A stretch of DNA of 30,338 nucleotides from an uncultured Rikenella sp. (GTDB lineage Bacteria; Bacteroidota; Bacteroidia; Bacteroidales; Rikenellaceae), in the NCBI RefSeq assembly GCF_910579375.1, contig NZ_CAJTUJ010000015.1:1-30338 (forward strand). The letters are read 5' to 3'. Position numbers and translations under genes: made by a program. Below are positions 1 through 11,751 of the stretch, in pieces. Positions within the stretch are counted from its first letter, which is position 1, and every line of letters begins with the position of its first letter. Under the pieces are notes generated by a model, which saw nothing but the letters and a program-made list of their open reading frames with translations, was not told where the DNA came from and did no database searches.

Positions 1-156
1 AAATTCGATCGCCACGTCGCATGCCGCCAGATTCTCTGCTGTGAGCCGGTCGGTGGTGTCGAAGTCGATAATCAGCGGGATTTCGTGTCCCCGCGAGAGC
101 AGGATCCGTTCGATCTCATGCCCCATCTTGCCGTAGCCTATCAGTGCGATTTTCAT
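1..156 (-). CDS. dapB: 4-hydroxy-tetrahydrodipicolinate reductase, N-terminal part (cut by window edge)
   Basis: Only the first 52 codons lie in the window; the rest is beyond the left edge. The protein starts MKIALIGYGKMGHEIERIL, a Rossmann nucleotide-binding start in which GYGKMG is the dinucleotide-binding glycine loop, followed by a second strand ending in DFD and by CDVAIEF, as in the DapB family. DapB reduces hydroxy-tetrahydrodipicolinate with NAD(P)H in the lysine/diaminopimelate pathway, in the cytoplasm. It follows purA on the same strand, but a strong hairpin terminator separates them, so it probably has its own promoter. I saw no convincing TAnnTTTG box in the 91-bp gap. Another short-chain NAD-binding protein is possible from so little sequence, but the start matches Bacteroidota DapB well. 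Confidence 0.88.
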   Translation of the reverse strand, partial: MKIALIGYGKMGHEIERILLSRGHEIPLIIDFDTTDRLTAENLAACDVAIEF

Positions 157-180
157 AACAGGGTGAAAGTAATACATAAA

Positions 181-215
181 AAGCGAAAAACAAAATCGGA
201 TTTTGTTTTTCGCTT
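181..215 (-). terminator. Intrinsic terminator of purA
   Basis: A perfect 16-bp inverted repeat (181-196 with 200-215, loop CGG) lies just past the purA stop. Read on the minus strand the stem ends in CGCTT followed by TTTATG, giving a short U-run. The plus-strand side has no T-run, so it should act on minus-strand transcription. The stem is AT-rich at its tip and GC-containing at its foot. Confidence 0.8.
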
Positions 216-247
216 GCTCGATTTGAGGTAAAAAAGGGTTTAACGAA

Positions 248-1513
248 TCATCGGACAATCGTCTCGTCCCGATCCGGCCCGACCGAAATAATCTTCACCG
301 GCACGCCCGTCTCCCGTTCGATAAATTCGACATACTCCTTGAACTGCCGCGGAAATTCCTCATAGCGGCGAATCCCGTTAATGTCGCAACTCCACCCTTC
401 GAATTCCTTATATATAGGTGTAATCTCTTCATTGGTCTCATACGGGAACTCCGTCACCCGTTGTCCGCCGATCTCATACGCCACCGCCACCTTAATGGTC
501 GGGAAGGTGTTCAGGACGTCCGATTTCATCATGATGAGTTGCGTCACCCCGTTGATCATCGCGCTATACTTCAGCGCCACGAGGTCGAGCCATCCGCATC
601 TCCGCTCCCGTCCCGTCACTGCACCGAACTCATGCCCGATCTGCTGCAAATCCTTGCCGGTCTGGTCGAAGAGTTCGGTCGGAAACGGCCCGCTCCCGAC
701 TCTGGTGCAATAAGCCTTGAAAATCCCGAAGACTTCGCCGATCCGATTCGGCGCCACACCCAAGCCGATGCAAGCCCCGGCGCACACCGTATTGGACGAG
801 GTCACGAACGGATAAGTCCCGTAATCGACATCGAGCAGCGATCCCTGCGCCCCCTCGGCCAAAACGGCCTGCCCGTTGTTCAAGAGGCGGTTCATCTCGT
901 GTTCCGCTTCAATGATGGTGAACTGCCGCAAGGTCTCGATCCCGGCGAACCACTGGGCTTCGTACTCCGCAATGTCGTATGTGAAGCCTTCGAACTGCGC
1001 GAGCATGGCGATGTGCTTCTGTTTCAGTCGTTCGTACCGCTCCATGAACGACGGCGAGAGGATGTCCCCCACCCGCAGCCCGTTCCGGCCGGTCTTGTCC
1101 ATATAGGTCGGCCCGATCCCCTTGAGCGTGGAACCGATCTTGGCCTTCCCCTTAGCCGCTTCGCTGGCGGCGTCGAGCATCCGATGGGTCGGTAAAATGA
1201 GGTGTGCTTTTTTGGCGATCCGTATTTTCGCCTTGACATCCACCCCCAACTGCTCCAGCTCGCCGGTCTCCTGGGCGAAAGTCACCGGGTCGAGCACCAC
1301 TCCGTTGCCGATGATATTGACGGCGTTTTCGCGAAAAATACCGGACGGTATCGACCGCAATACGTGTACCTTATCGCCGAAATGGAGGGAGTGTCCGGCA
1401 TTCGGCCCTCCCTGGAATCGAGCGATCACGCCGAAATCCGGTGTGAGGACATCGACGACTTTTCCTTTTCCTTCGTCGCCCCATTGCAGGCCGAGAACTA
1501 CATCGACTTTCAT
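248..1513 (-). CDS. purA: Adenylosuccinate synthase
   Basis: PurA joins IMP and aspartate using GTP to make adenylosuccinate, the first committed step from IMP to AMP, in the cytoplasm. At 421 residues it is the usual family length. The N-terminus VVLGLQWGDEGKGKVVD is the signature GTP-binding loop with the catalytic Asp, followed by GGPNAGHS with the catalytic His region. IGSTLKGIGPTYMDK and LLAEGAQGSLLDVDYGTYPFVTSS are also diagnostic, and GVPVKIISVGPDRDETI closes the chain with the guanine-binding region. The start at 1513 is the only ATG that gives the family N-terminus. It lies downstream of the CvfB-like gene with an 87-bp gap carrying its own -7 box, and upstream of dapB beyond a terminator. 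Confidence 0.98.
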   Translation of the reverse strand: MKVDVVLGLQWGDEGKGKVVDVLTPDFGVIARFQGGPNAGHSLHFGDKVHVLRSIPSGIFRENAVNIIGNGVVLDPVTFAQETGELEQLGVDVKAKIRIAKKAHLILPTHRMLDAASEAAKGKAKIGSTLKGIGPTYMDKTGRNGLRVGDILSPSFMERYERLKQKHIAMLAQFEGFTYDIAEYEAQWFAGIETLRQFTIIEAEHEMNRLLNNGQAVLAEGAQGSLLDVDYGTYPFVTSSNTVCAGACIGLGVAPNRIGEVFGIFKAYCTRVGSGPFPTELFDQTGKDLQQIGHEFGAVTGRERRCGWLDLVALKYSAMINGVTQLIMMKSDVLNTFPTIKVAVAYEIGGQRVTEFPYETNEEITPIYKEFEGWSCDINGIRRYEEFPRQFKEYVEFIERETGVPVKIISVGPDRDETIVR

Positions 1514-1554
1514 GCAGAGATAAATTTTAGGGTCGGCTGAAAAATACCGACCGG

Positions 1555-1562
1555 CAAAAGTA
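1555..1562 (-). promoter_or_regulatory. Putative -7 box for purA
   Basis: On the minus strand this reads TACTTTTG, matching the Bacteroidota TAnnTTTG consensus, 42 nt upstream of the purA ATG. No clear TTTG sits 19-21 nt further upstream, so it is a half-supported promoter. The leader would start with a 6-bp hairpin, GGTCGG/CCGACC at 1531-1536 and 1547-1552. Confidence 0.5.
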
Positions 1563-1600
1563 CAAAAATCCTCGTCTTTTCCGAACAGGTCGGCGGGCGA

Positions 1601-2443
1601 TTATTTTTTGCGATCGATTCGTTCGACCGTCCGATCGCCGCCCTCGACCACGCCATGGCTCATCAGATAGCCCACCGCCCGCTTGAATGTCTTTTTGCTC
1701 ATTCCGGTCGTCAGCCGCACCTCTTCCGGGTCGGATTTGTCGCCTACGGAGAGTACGCCGCCCGCTTCGTCGATCATTTTCAGGATTTCGTCGGCGGCGA
1801 TTTTGACCTGGTCGAACCCCTCCTGTTGCAGCGAGATGTCGATCCGGTGGTCTTCCGCGATCTTCCGCACGTACCCCTTCATCCGCATGCCGAGTTTCAC
1901 GTCGGTGAAGATTTGGTTGTCGTAGAGCATCCCCCAGTGGCGGTCGTTGATAACCACTCGGTATCCCTTGGGTTTCCGCACGGCGATCAGAATATCGACC
2001 TCCTCTTTTGGTCGCACGGTAATCTCGTCGTTATTGACCCGTGTTGCCAATTTCGTCGTCCCCACCGGACGCCCCGTCACGTTGTCTACGTACAAGGCCA
2101 CGGCGTACCATTCGCCGACCATCATCGGCGCCTGCTGGTTCCGTTTCGGCACGAAGAGGTCTTTGGGCAGCCCCCAGTCGACGAACGTGCCGTGGTAGTT
2201 GAAGCCCACGGCCTGCAAGGCCGCAATCCCTCCCTCAACGACCTTCGGCCGTTCGGTCGTCGCCACCGGACGGTCTTCCGAATCGGTATAGACGAAGACC
2301 TCCATCGGATCGCCGACGGTGTAGTTTTCCGGCATGTATCGTTTCGGGAGCAGCACCTCGCGCCCCTCTTCGTCCGTCAGGTAGAGCCCGTTGTCGGTCT
2401 CGCGCGCGATGGTCAGCCGATTGTAATTCGCAACTCGTATCAA
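1601..2443 (-). CDS. cvfB: CvfB-like S1 RNA-binding protein
   Basis: A 280-residue cytoplasmic protein matching the CvfB/YitL family: tandem S1-like OB folds and a C-terminal winged helix. The N-terminal segment around residues 5-65 (GLYLTDEEGREVLLPKRYMP) and the second around 70-135 (GFNYHGTFVDWGLPKDLFVP) are S1-like. A third covers about 150-210 (GYRVVINDRHWGMLYDNQIF, then a short basic strand). The tail LTTGMSKKTFKRAVGYLMSHG is the winged helix. Known members bind RNA and affect expression of virulence or stress genes in Firmicutes; the role in Bacteroidota is not established. It is divergent from the nitrilase gene and upstream of purA. Confidence 0.85.
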   Translation of the reverse strand: MIRVANYNRLTIARETDNGLYLTDEEGREVLLPKRYMPENYTVGDPMEVFVYTDSEDRPVATTERPKVVEGGIAALQAVGFNYHGTFVDWGLPKDLFVPKRNQQAPMMVGEWYAVALYVDNVTGRPVGTTKLATRVNNDEITVRPKEEVDILIAVRKPKGYRVVINDRHWGMLYDNQIFTDVKLGMRMKGYVRKIAEDHRIDISLQQEGFDQVKIAADEILKMIDEAGGVLSVGDKSDPEEVRLTTGMSKKTFKRAVGYLMSHGVVEGGDRTVERIDRKK

Positions 2444-2471
2444 TTTCTCCGCTTTCGTTTTTTGGTTGCTA

Positions 2472-2479
2472 CAAAGATA
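2472..2479 (-). promoter_or_regulatory. Putative -7 box for the CvfB-like gene
   Basis: TATCTTTG on the minus strand is a perfect TAnnTTTG match, 29 nt upstream of the 2443 start codon. A -33 TTTG at the right spacing is not obvious. Together with the plus-strand promoter at 2531-2561 it makes the gap a divergent promoter region. Confidence 0.5.
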
Positions 2480-2530
2480 GAATTTTCCGCGATAGTTTGA
2501 CCGGGGTGCCGAATTATCCGCCGACTTTCG

Positions 2531-2561
2531 TTGCAGGAAAGCCGGCGGAAGCGTAACTTTG
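2531..2561 (+). promoter_or_regulatory. Promoter for the nitrilase-family gene
   Basis: TTG at 2531-2533, a 20-nt spacer and TAACTTTG at 2554-2561 fit the Bacteroidota -33/-7 pattern. Transcription would begin near 2567, which rules out the upstream in-frame TTG at 2531 as a start codon and supports the ATG at 2591. Confidence 0.65.
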
Positions 2562-2590
2562 CACGATTCGATGGTTTACTTTCCGAAGCG

Positions 2591-3397
2591 ATGGACAAAT
2601 TACTGAAATTAGCTGTTTTTCAAATGGATACCCGGTGGGAGTCGTCGGCGGAAAATTGCCGGCGGGTGGCCGAATGGGTCGATCGGGAGGCGGGCGAGGC
2701 GGATCTGATCGTCCTGCCCGAGATGTTCGCCACGGGGTTCAGTATGGAGCCGGAGCGGATCGCGCAGGAGATGGAGGGCGAGGCGGTTTCGTTTTTGCGC
2801 GAACTGGCGATGCGGACGGGAAAGGCGATTATTACGAGCGTGGCGATTCGCGACCACATCCGGCGGACGGAGGCGGAGACGGGATTTTTCAACCGGCTGT
2901 TTTTCGTCGCTCCGGACGGCGTGTGGCTGACCTATAACAAACGACACCTGTTCCGGATGGGGGGCGAGCACGAGCGGTATGCTCCGGGGAGCGAGCGGCG
3001 GCTGATCGTTCACTACAAAGGGTTTCGGATTTGCCCGATGATCTGTTACGACTTGCGTTTCCCGGTCTTTTCGCGGAATCGGAAGGATTACGACGTACTG
3101 GTTTATGTGGCCAGCTGGCCGGAGGCGCGGCGGTATGCGTGGAGCACGCTGCTGCGGGCGCGGGCAATCGAAAATCAGGCTTATGTGGTGGGCTGCAACC
3201 GATGCGGAACGGATCCGGGGAACAGCTATTCGGGCGATTCGGCGGTGCTCGACTTTCTGGGGCAGCCGCTGGCGGAGGCAGTGCCGGGGCGGGAGGAGAT
3301 GATCCATGCCACCCTTTCGCTCGATGAGCTGGAGGGTTTCCGGAAGCGGTTTCCGGCCCACCTGGATGCCGATGACTTCACACTGAGCGAGGAGTAG
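2591..3397 (+). CDS. Nitrilase-superfamily carbon-nitrogen hydrolase (omega-amidase-like)
   Basis: A 268-residue cytoplasmic C-N hydrolase. The Glu-Lys-Cys triad is visible as E44 in VLPEMFATGF, K117 in YNKRHLF and C152 in CPMICYDLRFP. Length and motifs match the YafV/omega-amidase branch, which hydrolyses 2-oxoglutaramate and 2-oxosuccinamate left by glutamine or asparagine transamination and may have a metabolite-repair role. The exact substrate is inferred. I chose the ATG at 2591 over an in-frame TTG 60 nt upstream, because a promoter covers the upstream start and the protein then begins MDKLLKLAVFQMD, as is normal for the family. The TSUP permease gene follows after 6 nt, so the two are co-transcribed. 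Confidence 0.92.
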   Translation: MDKLLKLAVFQMDTRWESSAENCRRVAEWVDREAGEADLIVLPEMFATGFSMEPERIAQEMEGEAVSFLRELAMRTGKAIITSVAIRDHIRRTEAETGFFNRLFFVAPDGVWLTYNKRHLFRMGGEHERYAPGSERRLIVHYKGFRICPMICYDLRFPVFSRNRKDYDVLVYVASWPEARRYAWSTLLRARAIENQAYVVGCNRCGTDPGNSYSGDSAVLDFLGQPLAEAVPGREEMIHATLSLDELEGFRKRFPAHLDADDFTLSEE

Positions 3398-3403
3398 CAG
3401 CCG

Positions 3404-4183
3404 ATGAGCGTCTCGATCGTCATACTGCTGATCTGTTCCGGGATTTTCGTCGGCGTGGTCAATACCTTTGCCGGGGCGGCCGCGGCGGTGTCGATCTCGG
3501 TCTATACGGCGCTGGGGCTTCCGATCGAGATCGCTAACGGAACGAACCGCCTGCCGGTGCTGTTCCAGGCTACGGCTGCGGCGGTCAATTTCCGGAAACA
3601 GCATTTGCTCGACTATTCCTTGGGGCTGAAGTTAGGGATACCGACGGCTTTGGGAGCGTTGGCGGGGGCCGAGTTTGCGGCATGGGTCGATCCGTCGATC
3701 TTCGTCATCCTGCTGGCGACGATCCTCATTTTGCTGCTGACGTTGTTGATATTCAGTCCGAACCGTATCTTCAAAGGAAACGGGAAACCGCCGAGAGGGG
3801 TGCGGAAACTGGATCTCCTGTGGTTCTTTCTGGTGGGACTCTACGGCGGCGCGTTCCAGATCGGGATGGGGTATGTGATCCTGGGGCTGACCATCATGGG
3901 AATGGGATACGACGTGATTACGGCCAACGCGCTGAAGAGCTTCATCGTGATGCTCTACATCCCGTTTTCGCTGGCCGTCTTCATGTATCACGGCCAGATC
4001 GCTTACGGCTACGGCCTCGTGCACTCGATCGGGAACGTCATCGGCGCTTATGTGGCTTCGCGCTATGCGACGCGGATCAATACGCAGTTCCTGCGGTGGC
4101 TCTTAGTGGTCTTCATCGTGCTGACCGTATTGGATTTGTTTAAAATAATCAGCATTAAAAATGCGTTGGATAACATATTGTAG
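3404..4183 (+). CDS. TSUP-family (TauE/SafE) membrane permease
   Basis: A 259-residue integral membrane protein of the TSUP family (sulfite/organosulfonate exporter, TauE/SafE type). It has about eight hydrophobic segments in two halves. The first half opens with [20 protein letters not shown] and [19 protein letters not shown]; the second repeats the pattern with [20 protein letters not shown], which is the family's inverted-repeat design. Characterised members move sulfite, sulfoacetate or other small organic anions across the inner membrane; the substrate here cannot be read from sequence. It starts 6 nt after the amidase gene. Its 3' end lies only 10 nt before the transglycosylase start codon. 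Confidence 0.9.
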   Translation: MSVSIVILLICSGIFVGVVNTFAGAAAAVSISVYTALGLPIEIANGTNRLPVLFQATAAAVNFRKQHLLDYSLGLKLGIPTALGALAGAEFAAWVDPSIFVILLATILILLLTLLIFSPNRIFKGNGKPPRGVRKLDLLWFFLVGLYGGAFQIGMGYVILGLTIMGMGYDVITANALKSFIVMLYIPFSLAVFMYHGQIAYGYGLVHSIGNVIGAYVASRYATRINTQFLRWLLVVFIVLTVLDLFKIISIKNALDNIL

Positions 4184-4193
4184 ATCGACTGAA

Positions 4194-5147
4194 ATGAAAA
4201 AAATCGCGATTCTGTTTGCCGCCGCTTTTTCGGCGGGTAGTGTGACCGTGGCTTGTGCCCAGCAGGGGAAGGGGGGACGCCCTTCCCCTTCGCCGGCCCC
4301 GGCGGCTGTGGCCGAGGTGCCGAGCGAGGCTTCGCCGGTGTTCGTACCCAATTTGCCGCGGGAGCTGACCTTTGCCGGCGAACGGGTTCCGCTCGAATAT
4401 GCCGAGGTGCGCGAGGCGCTGGAACGCGAGATGACCGTCACGATGTTCATGCAATCGCGGACGTTGCGCACGCTGCGGATGACGACCCGCTACTTTCCGG
4501 TCATCGAGCCGATCATGAAGAAGTATGGCATTCCGGAGGACTTCAAGTATCTCTGTATGGCGGAGAGCAATCTGGACCCGAACACCGTCTCGCCGGTCGG
4601 AGCTTCGGGGCTGTGGCAGCTGATGAAGTCGGCGGCCAAAGATTACGGGGTCGAGACGGGCGACAATGTCGACCTGCGGTTCCATGTCGAGCAATCGACC
4701 GAAGCGGCGTGCAAGTACCTGCGCGACGCTTACAAACGGTACGGCAACTGGACGATGGCGGCCGCTTCGTACAATGCGGGGCTGGCGGGGGTCAGCAAAC
4801 GGATGGCGATCCAGGGGGTGAAGTCCTACTACGACCTCTTTTTGCCGGAGGAGACGATGCGGTATGTCTACCGGATCCTCTCCTGCAAACTGCTGGTCGA
4901 AAATCCGAAAAAATACGGCTTCCACTTGCGGCGGAAGGACTATTTGCCGGCATTCGAAAACTACAGACGGGTGAAGGTCGGCGGCCCGAATATCGAATGG
5001 TCGGCGGTGGCGGCCAAATACGGAACGAATTACAAAGTATTGCGGATACTCAATCCGTGGATTCGGAGTTACGAGTACGCGAACAAGGCGGGAACGACCT
5101 ACGAGGTCATGATTCCGACCGAAGGGTTCAGAGAAAATGGAAAATAA
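4194..5147 (+). CDS. Secreted SLT-type lytic transglycosylase (MltD-like)
   Basis: A 317-residue exported enzyme that cleaves peptidoglycan glycan strands with 1,6-anhydro-MurNAc formation. The N-terminus [21 protein letters not shown] is a signal peptide; VTVA before Cys21 could be a lipobox, so lipoprotein anchoring is possible. A Pro/Ala-rich linker follows (about 28-45). The GH23/SLT domain spans about 95-235: catalytic E124 in CMAESNLDP, then GASGLWQLM and [10 protein letters not shown], all diagnostic. The last 45 residues ([20 protein letters not shown]) resemble a LysM module. The ATG at 4194 starts directly at the signal peptide; the upstream ATG at 4161 would overlap the permease gene and spoil it. 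The gene overlaps uvrA by 11 nt. Confidence 0.93.
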   Translation: MKKIAILFAAAFSAGSVTVACAQQGKGGRPSPSPAPAAVAEVPSEASPVFVPNLPRELTFAGERVPLEYAEVREALEREMTVTMFMQSRTLRTLRMTTRYFPVIEPIMKKYGIPEDFKYLCMAESNLDPNTVSPVGASGLWQLMKSAAKDYGVETGDNVDLRFHVEQSTEAACKYLRDAYKRYGNWTMAAASYNAGLAGVSKRMAIQGVKSYYDLFLPEETMRYVYRILSCKLLVENPKKYGFHLRRKDYLPAFENYRRVKVGGPNIEWSAVAAKYGTNYKVLRILNPWIRSYEYANKAGTTYEVMIPTEGFRENGK

Positions 5148-8025
5148 ACACGATCGGATTATCGTCGAGGGGGCGCGAGTGCACAACCTCAAAAACGTGG
5201 ACGTCACGATTCCGCGGAACAAACTGACCGTGATTACCGGTCTGTCGGGTTCGGGAAAATCGTCGCTGGCCTTCGACACCATCTATGCCGAGGGTCAGCG
5301 CAGGTATCTCGAGACGCTGTCGGCCTATGCCCGCCAGTTTTTCGGCACGCTGGAACGGCCGGACGTGGACAAGATCACGGGGCTCAGTCCGGTGATCTCC
5401 ATCGAGCAGAAGACCACGGGGCGCAACCCGCGTTCGACGGTGGGGACGGTGACCGAGATCAACGACTTCATGCGCCTCTTGTTCGCAAGGGCTTCGGTGG
5501 CCTACTCCAAGGCGACGGGCGAAGAGATGGTGCACTACAGCGACCAGCGGATTACGGAGCTCATCATTGAACGGTTCGATGGCAAACGGATTGCGTTGCT
5601 TGCGCCGGTGGTGAAGGGGCGGAAAGGACACTATCGCGAACTGTTCGCTTCGATGATCAAGAAGGGGTACCTCTATGCGAGGGTGGACGGCGAGATTGTG
5701 GAACTGCATGCCGGAATGCAGCTCGACCGCTACAAAGTACACCACATCGAGCTGGTGATCGACCGGACGGTGGCGGAGGCAGGGGCCGAAGCACGCATCA
5801 AAAAGAGCCTCGAAGAGGCGATGCGGCAGGGGAAAGGGACGATGATGGTGGCGGACTACGAGACGGGCGAGGCCAGGTATTACAGCCGGAACCTGATGTG
5901 TCCGACGACGGGGATTTCGTACAATGAACCGGCACCGCACACTTTTTCGTTCAACTCGCCGCAGGGGGCCTGTCCACACTGCAACGGATTGGGCGAGGAG
6001 ACGGTGTTCGACATTTCGCGGATCATTCCGGACGGCAGCAAGTCGATTAACAAGGGGGGGATTCAGCCGCTCGGGAAGCCGAAAACCAACTCCATCTTTA
6101 ACAAGATGGGGGCATTGGCGGCGCGGTACGACTTCACCTTCGACACGCCGCTCGACGAGTTGGACGAAGTGGCGATGAACGCCTTGCTTTACGGGGACGC
6201 CACGCCGCTGCGGGTGACGGCTCTGTCGGGAGCGCGGAACAGCTGTATGACGACTTGGGAGGGGGTGATCGCCTACCTCGAAGCGGAGGCCGAAGAGGGC
6301 GAACGCGGGACGAAGTGGAAGGAGCAGTATGTGGAACGCAGGCCGTGTTCGGTGTGCGGCGGGACGCGGCTGCGCGAGGACTCGCTCTACTTCCGGATCG
6401 ACGGAAAGAACATCGCGGAGCTCTCGGCGATGAGCATCGAGGAGCTCACCGCGTGGTTCGACGGGATCGAAAACCGATTGACCAGGAAGCAACAAGCCAT
6501 TGCGCGGGATATTCTGAAAGAGATTCGCGACCGGTTGCGGTTCCTGATGGATGTGGGATTGGGCTACCTGTCGCTGTCGCGCTCGTCGCGGACGCTGAGC
6601 GGCGGGGAGAGCCAGCGGATTCGGCTGGCGACGCAGATCGGATCGAAGCTGGTCAACGTGCTTTACATCCTCGACGAACCGAGCATCGGGCTGCACCAGC
6701 GGGATAATGTCAAACTCATCAATTCGCTCCGCCAGCTGCGGGACGCGGGGAACAGCGTGATCGTGGTGGAGCACGACCAGGAGATGATCGAATCGGCGGA
6801 CTGGGTGGTGGATGTCGGGCCGGCGGCGGGCAGAAAGGGAGGGGAGATTTCTGCGGTAGGGACACTGGATGAAGTACTGAAAACGCCTACCTATACGACC
6901 GATTACCTGACCGGGCGGCGGGCGATCGAGATTCCGGCGACACTCAGGAAAGGGTCTGGCAAATTCCTGACTGTCAAGGGGGCCAAGGGGAACAATCTCA
7001 AGCATATTACGGTCAAGTTCCCGCTCGGGAAGTTGATCGTGGTGACGGGGGTGAGCGGCAGCGGGAAATCGACCTTGATCAACCAGACGCTGCGTCCGGC
7101 CATTGCGCGGGAGCTCTACCGGTCGTTCGACCAGCCGCTGCCTTACGACAAAATCGAGGGGATGGAGCATATCGACAAACTGGTGATCGTCGACCAGTCG
7201 CCCATCGGGCGCAGTCCGCGGAGCAATCCGGCGACCTACTCCAATGTCTTCGGCGATATCCGTAAGCTGTTCGAGGCGACGCCGGATGCGCAGATCAGGG
7301 GATATAAGGCGGGCCGATTCTCGTTCAATGTGAAGGGGGGACGGTGCGAGGAGTGCCGCGGTGCGGGGGTACAGACCATCGAGATGAACTTTCTGCCGGA
7401 CGTCTATGTGACCTGCAAGGCATGCAACGGACATCGGTATAACCGGGAGACGTTGCAGGTGAAGTACAAGGGGAAAAATATCGACGAAGTGCTGAACATG
7501 ACGGTCAATCAGGCGGTTGAGTTTTTCGAGCACGTACCGACCATTCATCAGAAACTCAAGGCGATTCAGGATGTGGGGCTGGGATATTTGCGGCTCGGGC
7601 AGCCGTGCACGACCCTGAGCGGAGGCGAGAGCCAGCGGATCAAGCTCTCGGCGGAGCTCTCGCGGCGGGATACGGGCAGCACGCTCTACATTCTGGACGA
7701 ACCGACTACGGGGCTTCATTTCGAAGATATCCGGGTGTTGCTGGGGGTGCTGAACAAGCTGGCGGACAAAGGAAACACGGTGATCGTGATCGAACACAAC
7801 CTGGATGTGATCAAAGTGGCCGACCACCTGATCGACATCGGGCCCGAGGGAGGCGAAGGGGGCGGCGAGTTGATCGTTCAGGGGACGCCGACCGAAGTGG
7901 CGGCATGCGAACGGAGCTATACCGGTCGGTTCCTGAAACCGCTGCTGGAAAAGGCGGCTCCGAAAGCGGCCAAGAGCCGGCGACCCAAGGCGAAAAAATT
8001 TGAGAATGGCGAAAAAACTTCCTAA
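5137..8025 (+). CDS. uvrA: Excinuclease ABC subunit A
   Basis: UvrA is the damage-recognition ATPase of nucleotide excision repair, acting as a dimer with UvrB. The 962 residues hold two ABC modules: Walker [15 protein letters not shown] near 35 and [14 protein letters not shown] near 639; signatures [12 protein letters not shown] near 488 and [12 protein letters not shown] near 826; Walker [11 protein letters not shown] and [10 protein letters not shown]. Zinc-type cysteine pairs are CPHC (~279), CSVC (~405), CEEC (~737) and CKAC (~759). The partner of the first pair reads CPTT rather than CxxC near 255, so that site has three cysteines. The C-terminal tail is lysine-rich. The start codon lies inside the end of the transglycosylase gene (11-nt overlap), suggesting translational coupling. 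Confidence 0.99.
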   Translation: MENKHDRIIVEGARVHNLKNVDVTIPRNKLTVITGLSGSGKSSLAFDTIYAEGQRRYLETLSAYARQFFGTLERPDVDKITGLSPVISIEQKTTGRNPRSTVGTVTEINDFMRLLFARASVAYSKATGEEMVHYSDQRITELIIERFDGKRIALLAPVVKGRKGHYRELFASMIKKGYLYARVDGEIVELHAGMQLDRYKVHHIELVIDRTVAEAGAEARIKKSLEEAMRQGKGTMMVADYETGEARYYSRNLMCPTTGISYNEPAPHTFSFNSPQGACPHCNGLGEETVFDISRIIPDGSKSINKGGIQPLGKPKTNSIFNKMGALAARYDFTFDTPLDELDEVAMNALLYGDATPLRVTALSGARNSCMTTWEGVIAYLEAEAEEGERGTKWKEQYVERRPCSVCGGTRLREDSLYFRIDGKNIAELSAMSIEELTAWFDGIENRLTRKQQAIARDILKEIRDRLRFLMDVGLGYLSLSRSSRTLSGGESQRIRLATQIGSKLVNVLYILDEPSIGLHQRDNVKLINSLRQLRDAGNSVIVVEHDQEMIESADWVVDVGPAAGRKGGEISAVGTLDEVLKTPTYTTDYLTGRRAIEIPATLRKGSGKFLTVKGAKGNNLKHITVKFPLGKLIVVTGVSGSGKSTLINQTLRPAIARELYRSFDQPLPYDKIEGMEHIDKLVIVDQSPIGRSPRSNPATYSNVFGDIRKLFEATPDAQIRGYKAGRFSFNVKGGRCEECRGAGVQTIEMNFLPDVYVTCKACNGHRYNRETLQVKYKGKNIDEVLNMTVNQAVEFFEHVPTIHQKLKAIQDVGLGYLRLGQPCTTLSGGESQRIKLSAELSRRDTGSTLYILDEPTTGLHFEDIRVLLGVLNKLADKGNTVIVIEHNLDVIKVADHLIDIGPEGGEGGGELIVQGTPTEVAACERSYTGRFLKPLLEKAAPKAAKSRRPKAKKFENGEKTS

Positions 8026-8030
8026 TTTTG
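7999..8030 (+). promoter_or_regulatory. Promoter at the 3' end of uvrA, driving the DUF349-pyrG-yidC unit
   Basis: TTTG at 7999-8002, a 20-nt spacer and TAATTTTG at 8023-8030 match the Bacteroidota consensus at every defined position. The -7 box overlaps the uvrA stop codon (TAA 8023-8025). Transcription would start near 8036 and run at once into the hairpin at 8044-8101. Confidence 0.65.
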
Positions 8031-8043
8031 TAGGAACGTTTGG

Positions 8044-8101
8044 GATGCCCGCTTTTCCGAAGCGGCTTGATTAAGCAAACTTCTTCGGAAAGGCGGGCAT
8101 C
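8044..8101 (+). terminator. 19-bp hairpin between uvrA and the DUF349 gene: terminator or leader structure
   Basis: The arms 8044-8062 and 8083-8101 pair over 19 bp with a single G-U wobble. The 20-nt loop contains a further small GCTT/AAGC hairpin. TTTGATTTTG follows, a weak T-run. It could terminate uvrA transcription, but a consensus promoter lies just upstream, so it would also form the very 5' end of the next transcript. Confidence 0.6.
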
Positions 8102-8136
8102 TTTGATTTTGTCAACTCAAACAACCTGAACAACAC

Positions 8137-11741
<3,605 letters not shown>

Positions 11742-11751
11742 CGTTTCATAG

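Noticed and set aside
2531..2590. Upstream TTG start for the nitrilase-family gene
   Set aside because: The predicted -33/-7 promoter occupies 2531-2561, and the added 20 residues do not resemble the family N-terminus.
5128..7827. Very long (899-codon) open frame antisense to uvrA
   Set aside because: A shadow of the GC-rich codon pattern of uvrA; its translation is Arg/Pro/His-rich without any known domain, while the opposite strand encodes a complete UvrA.
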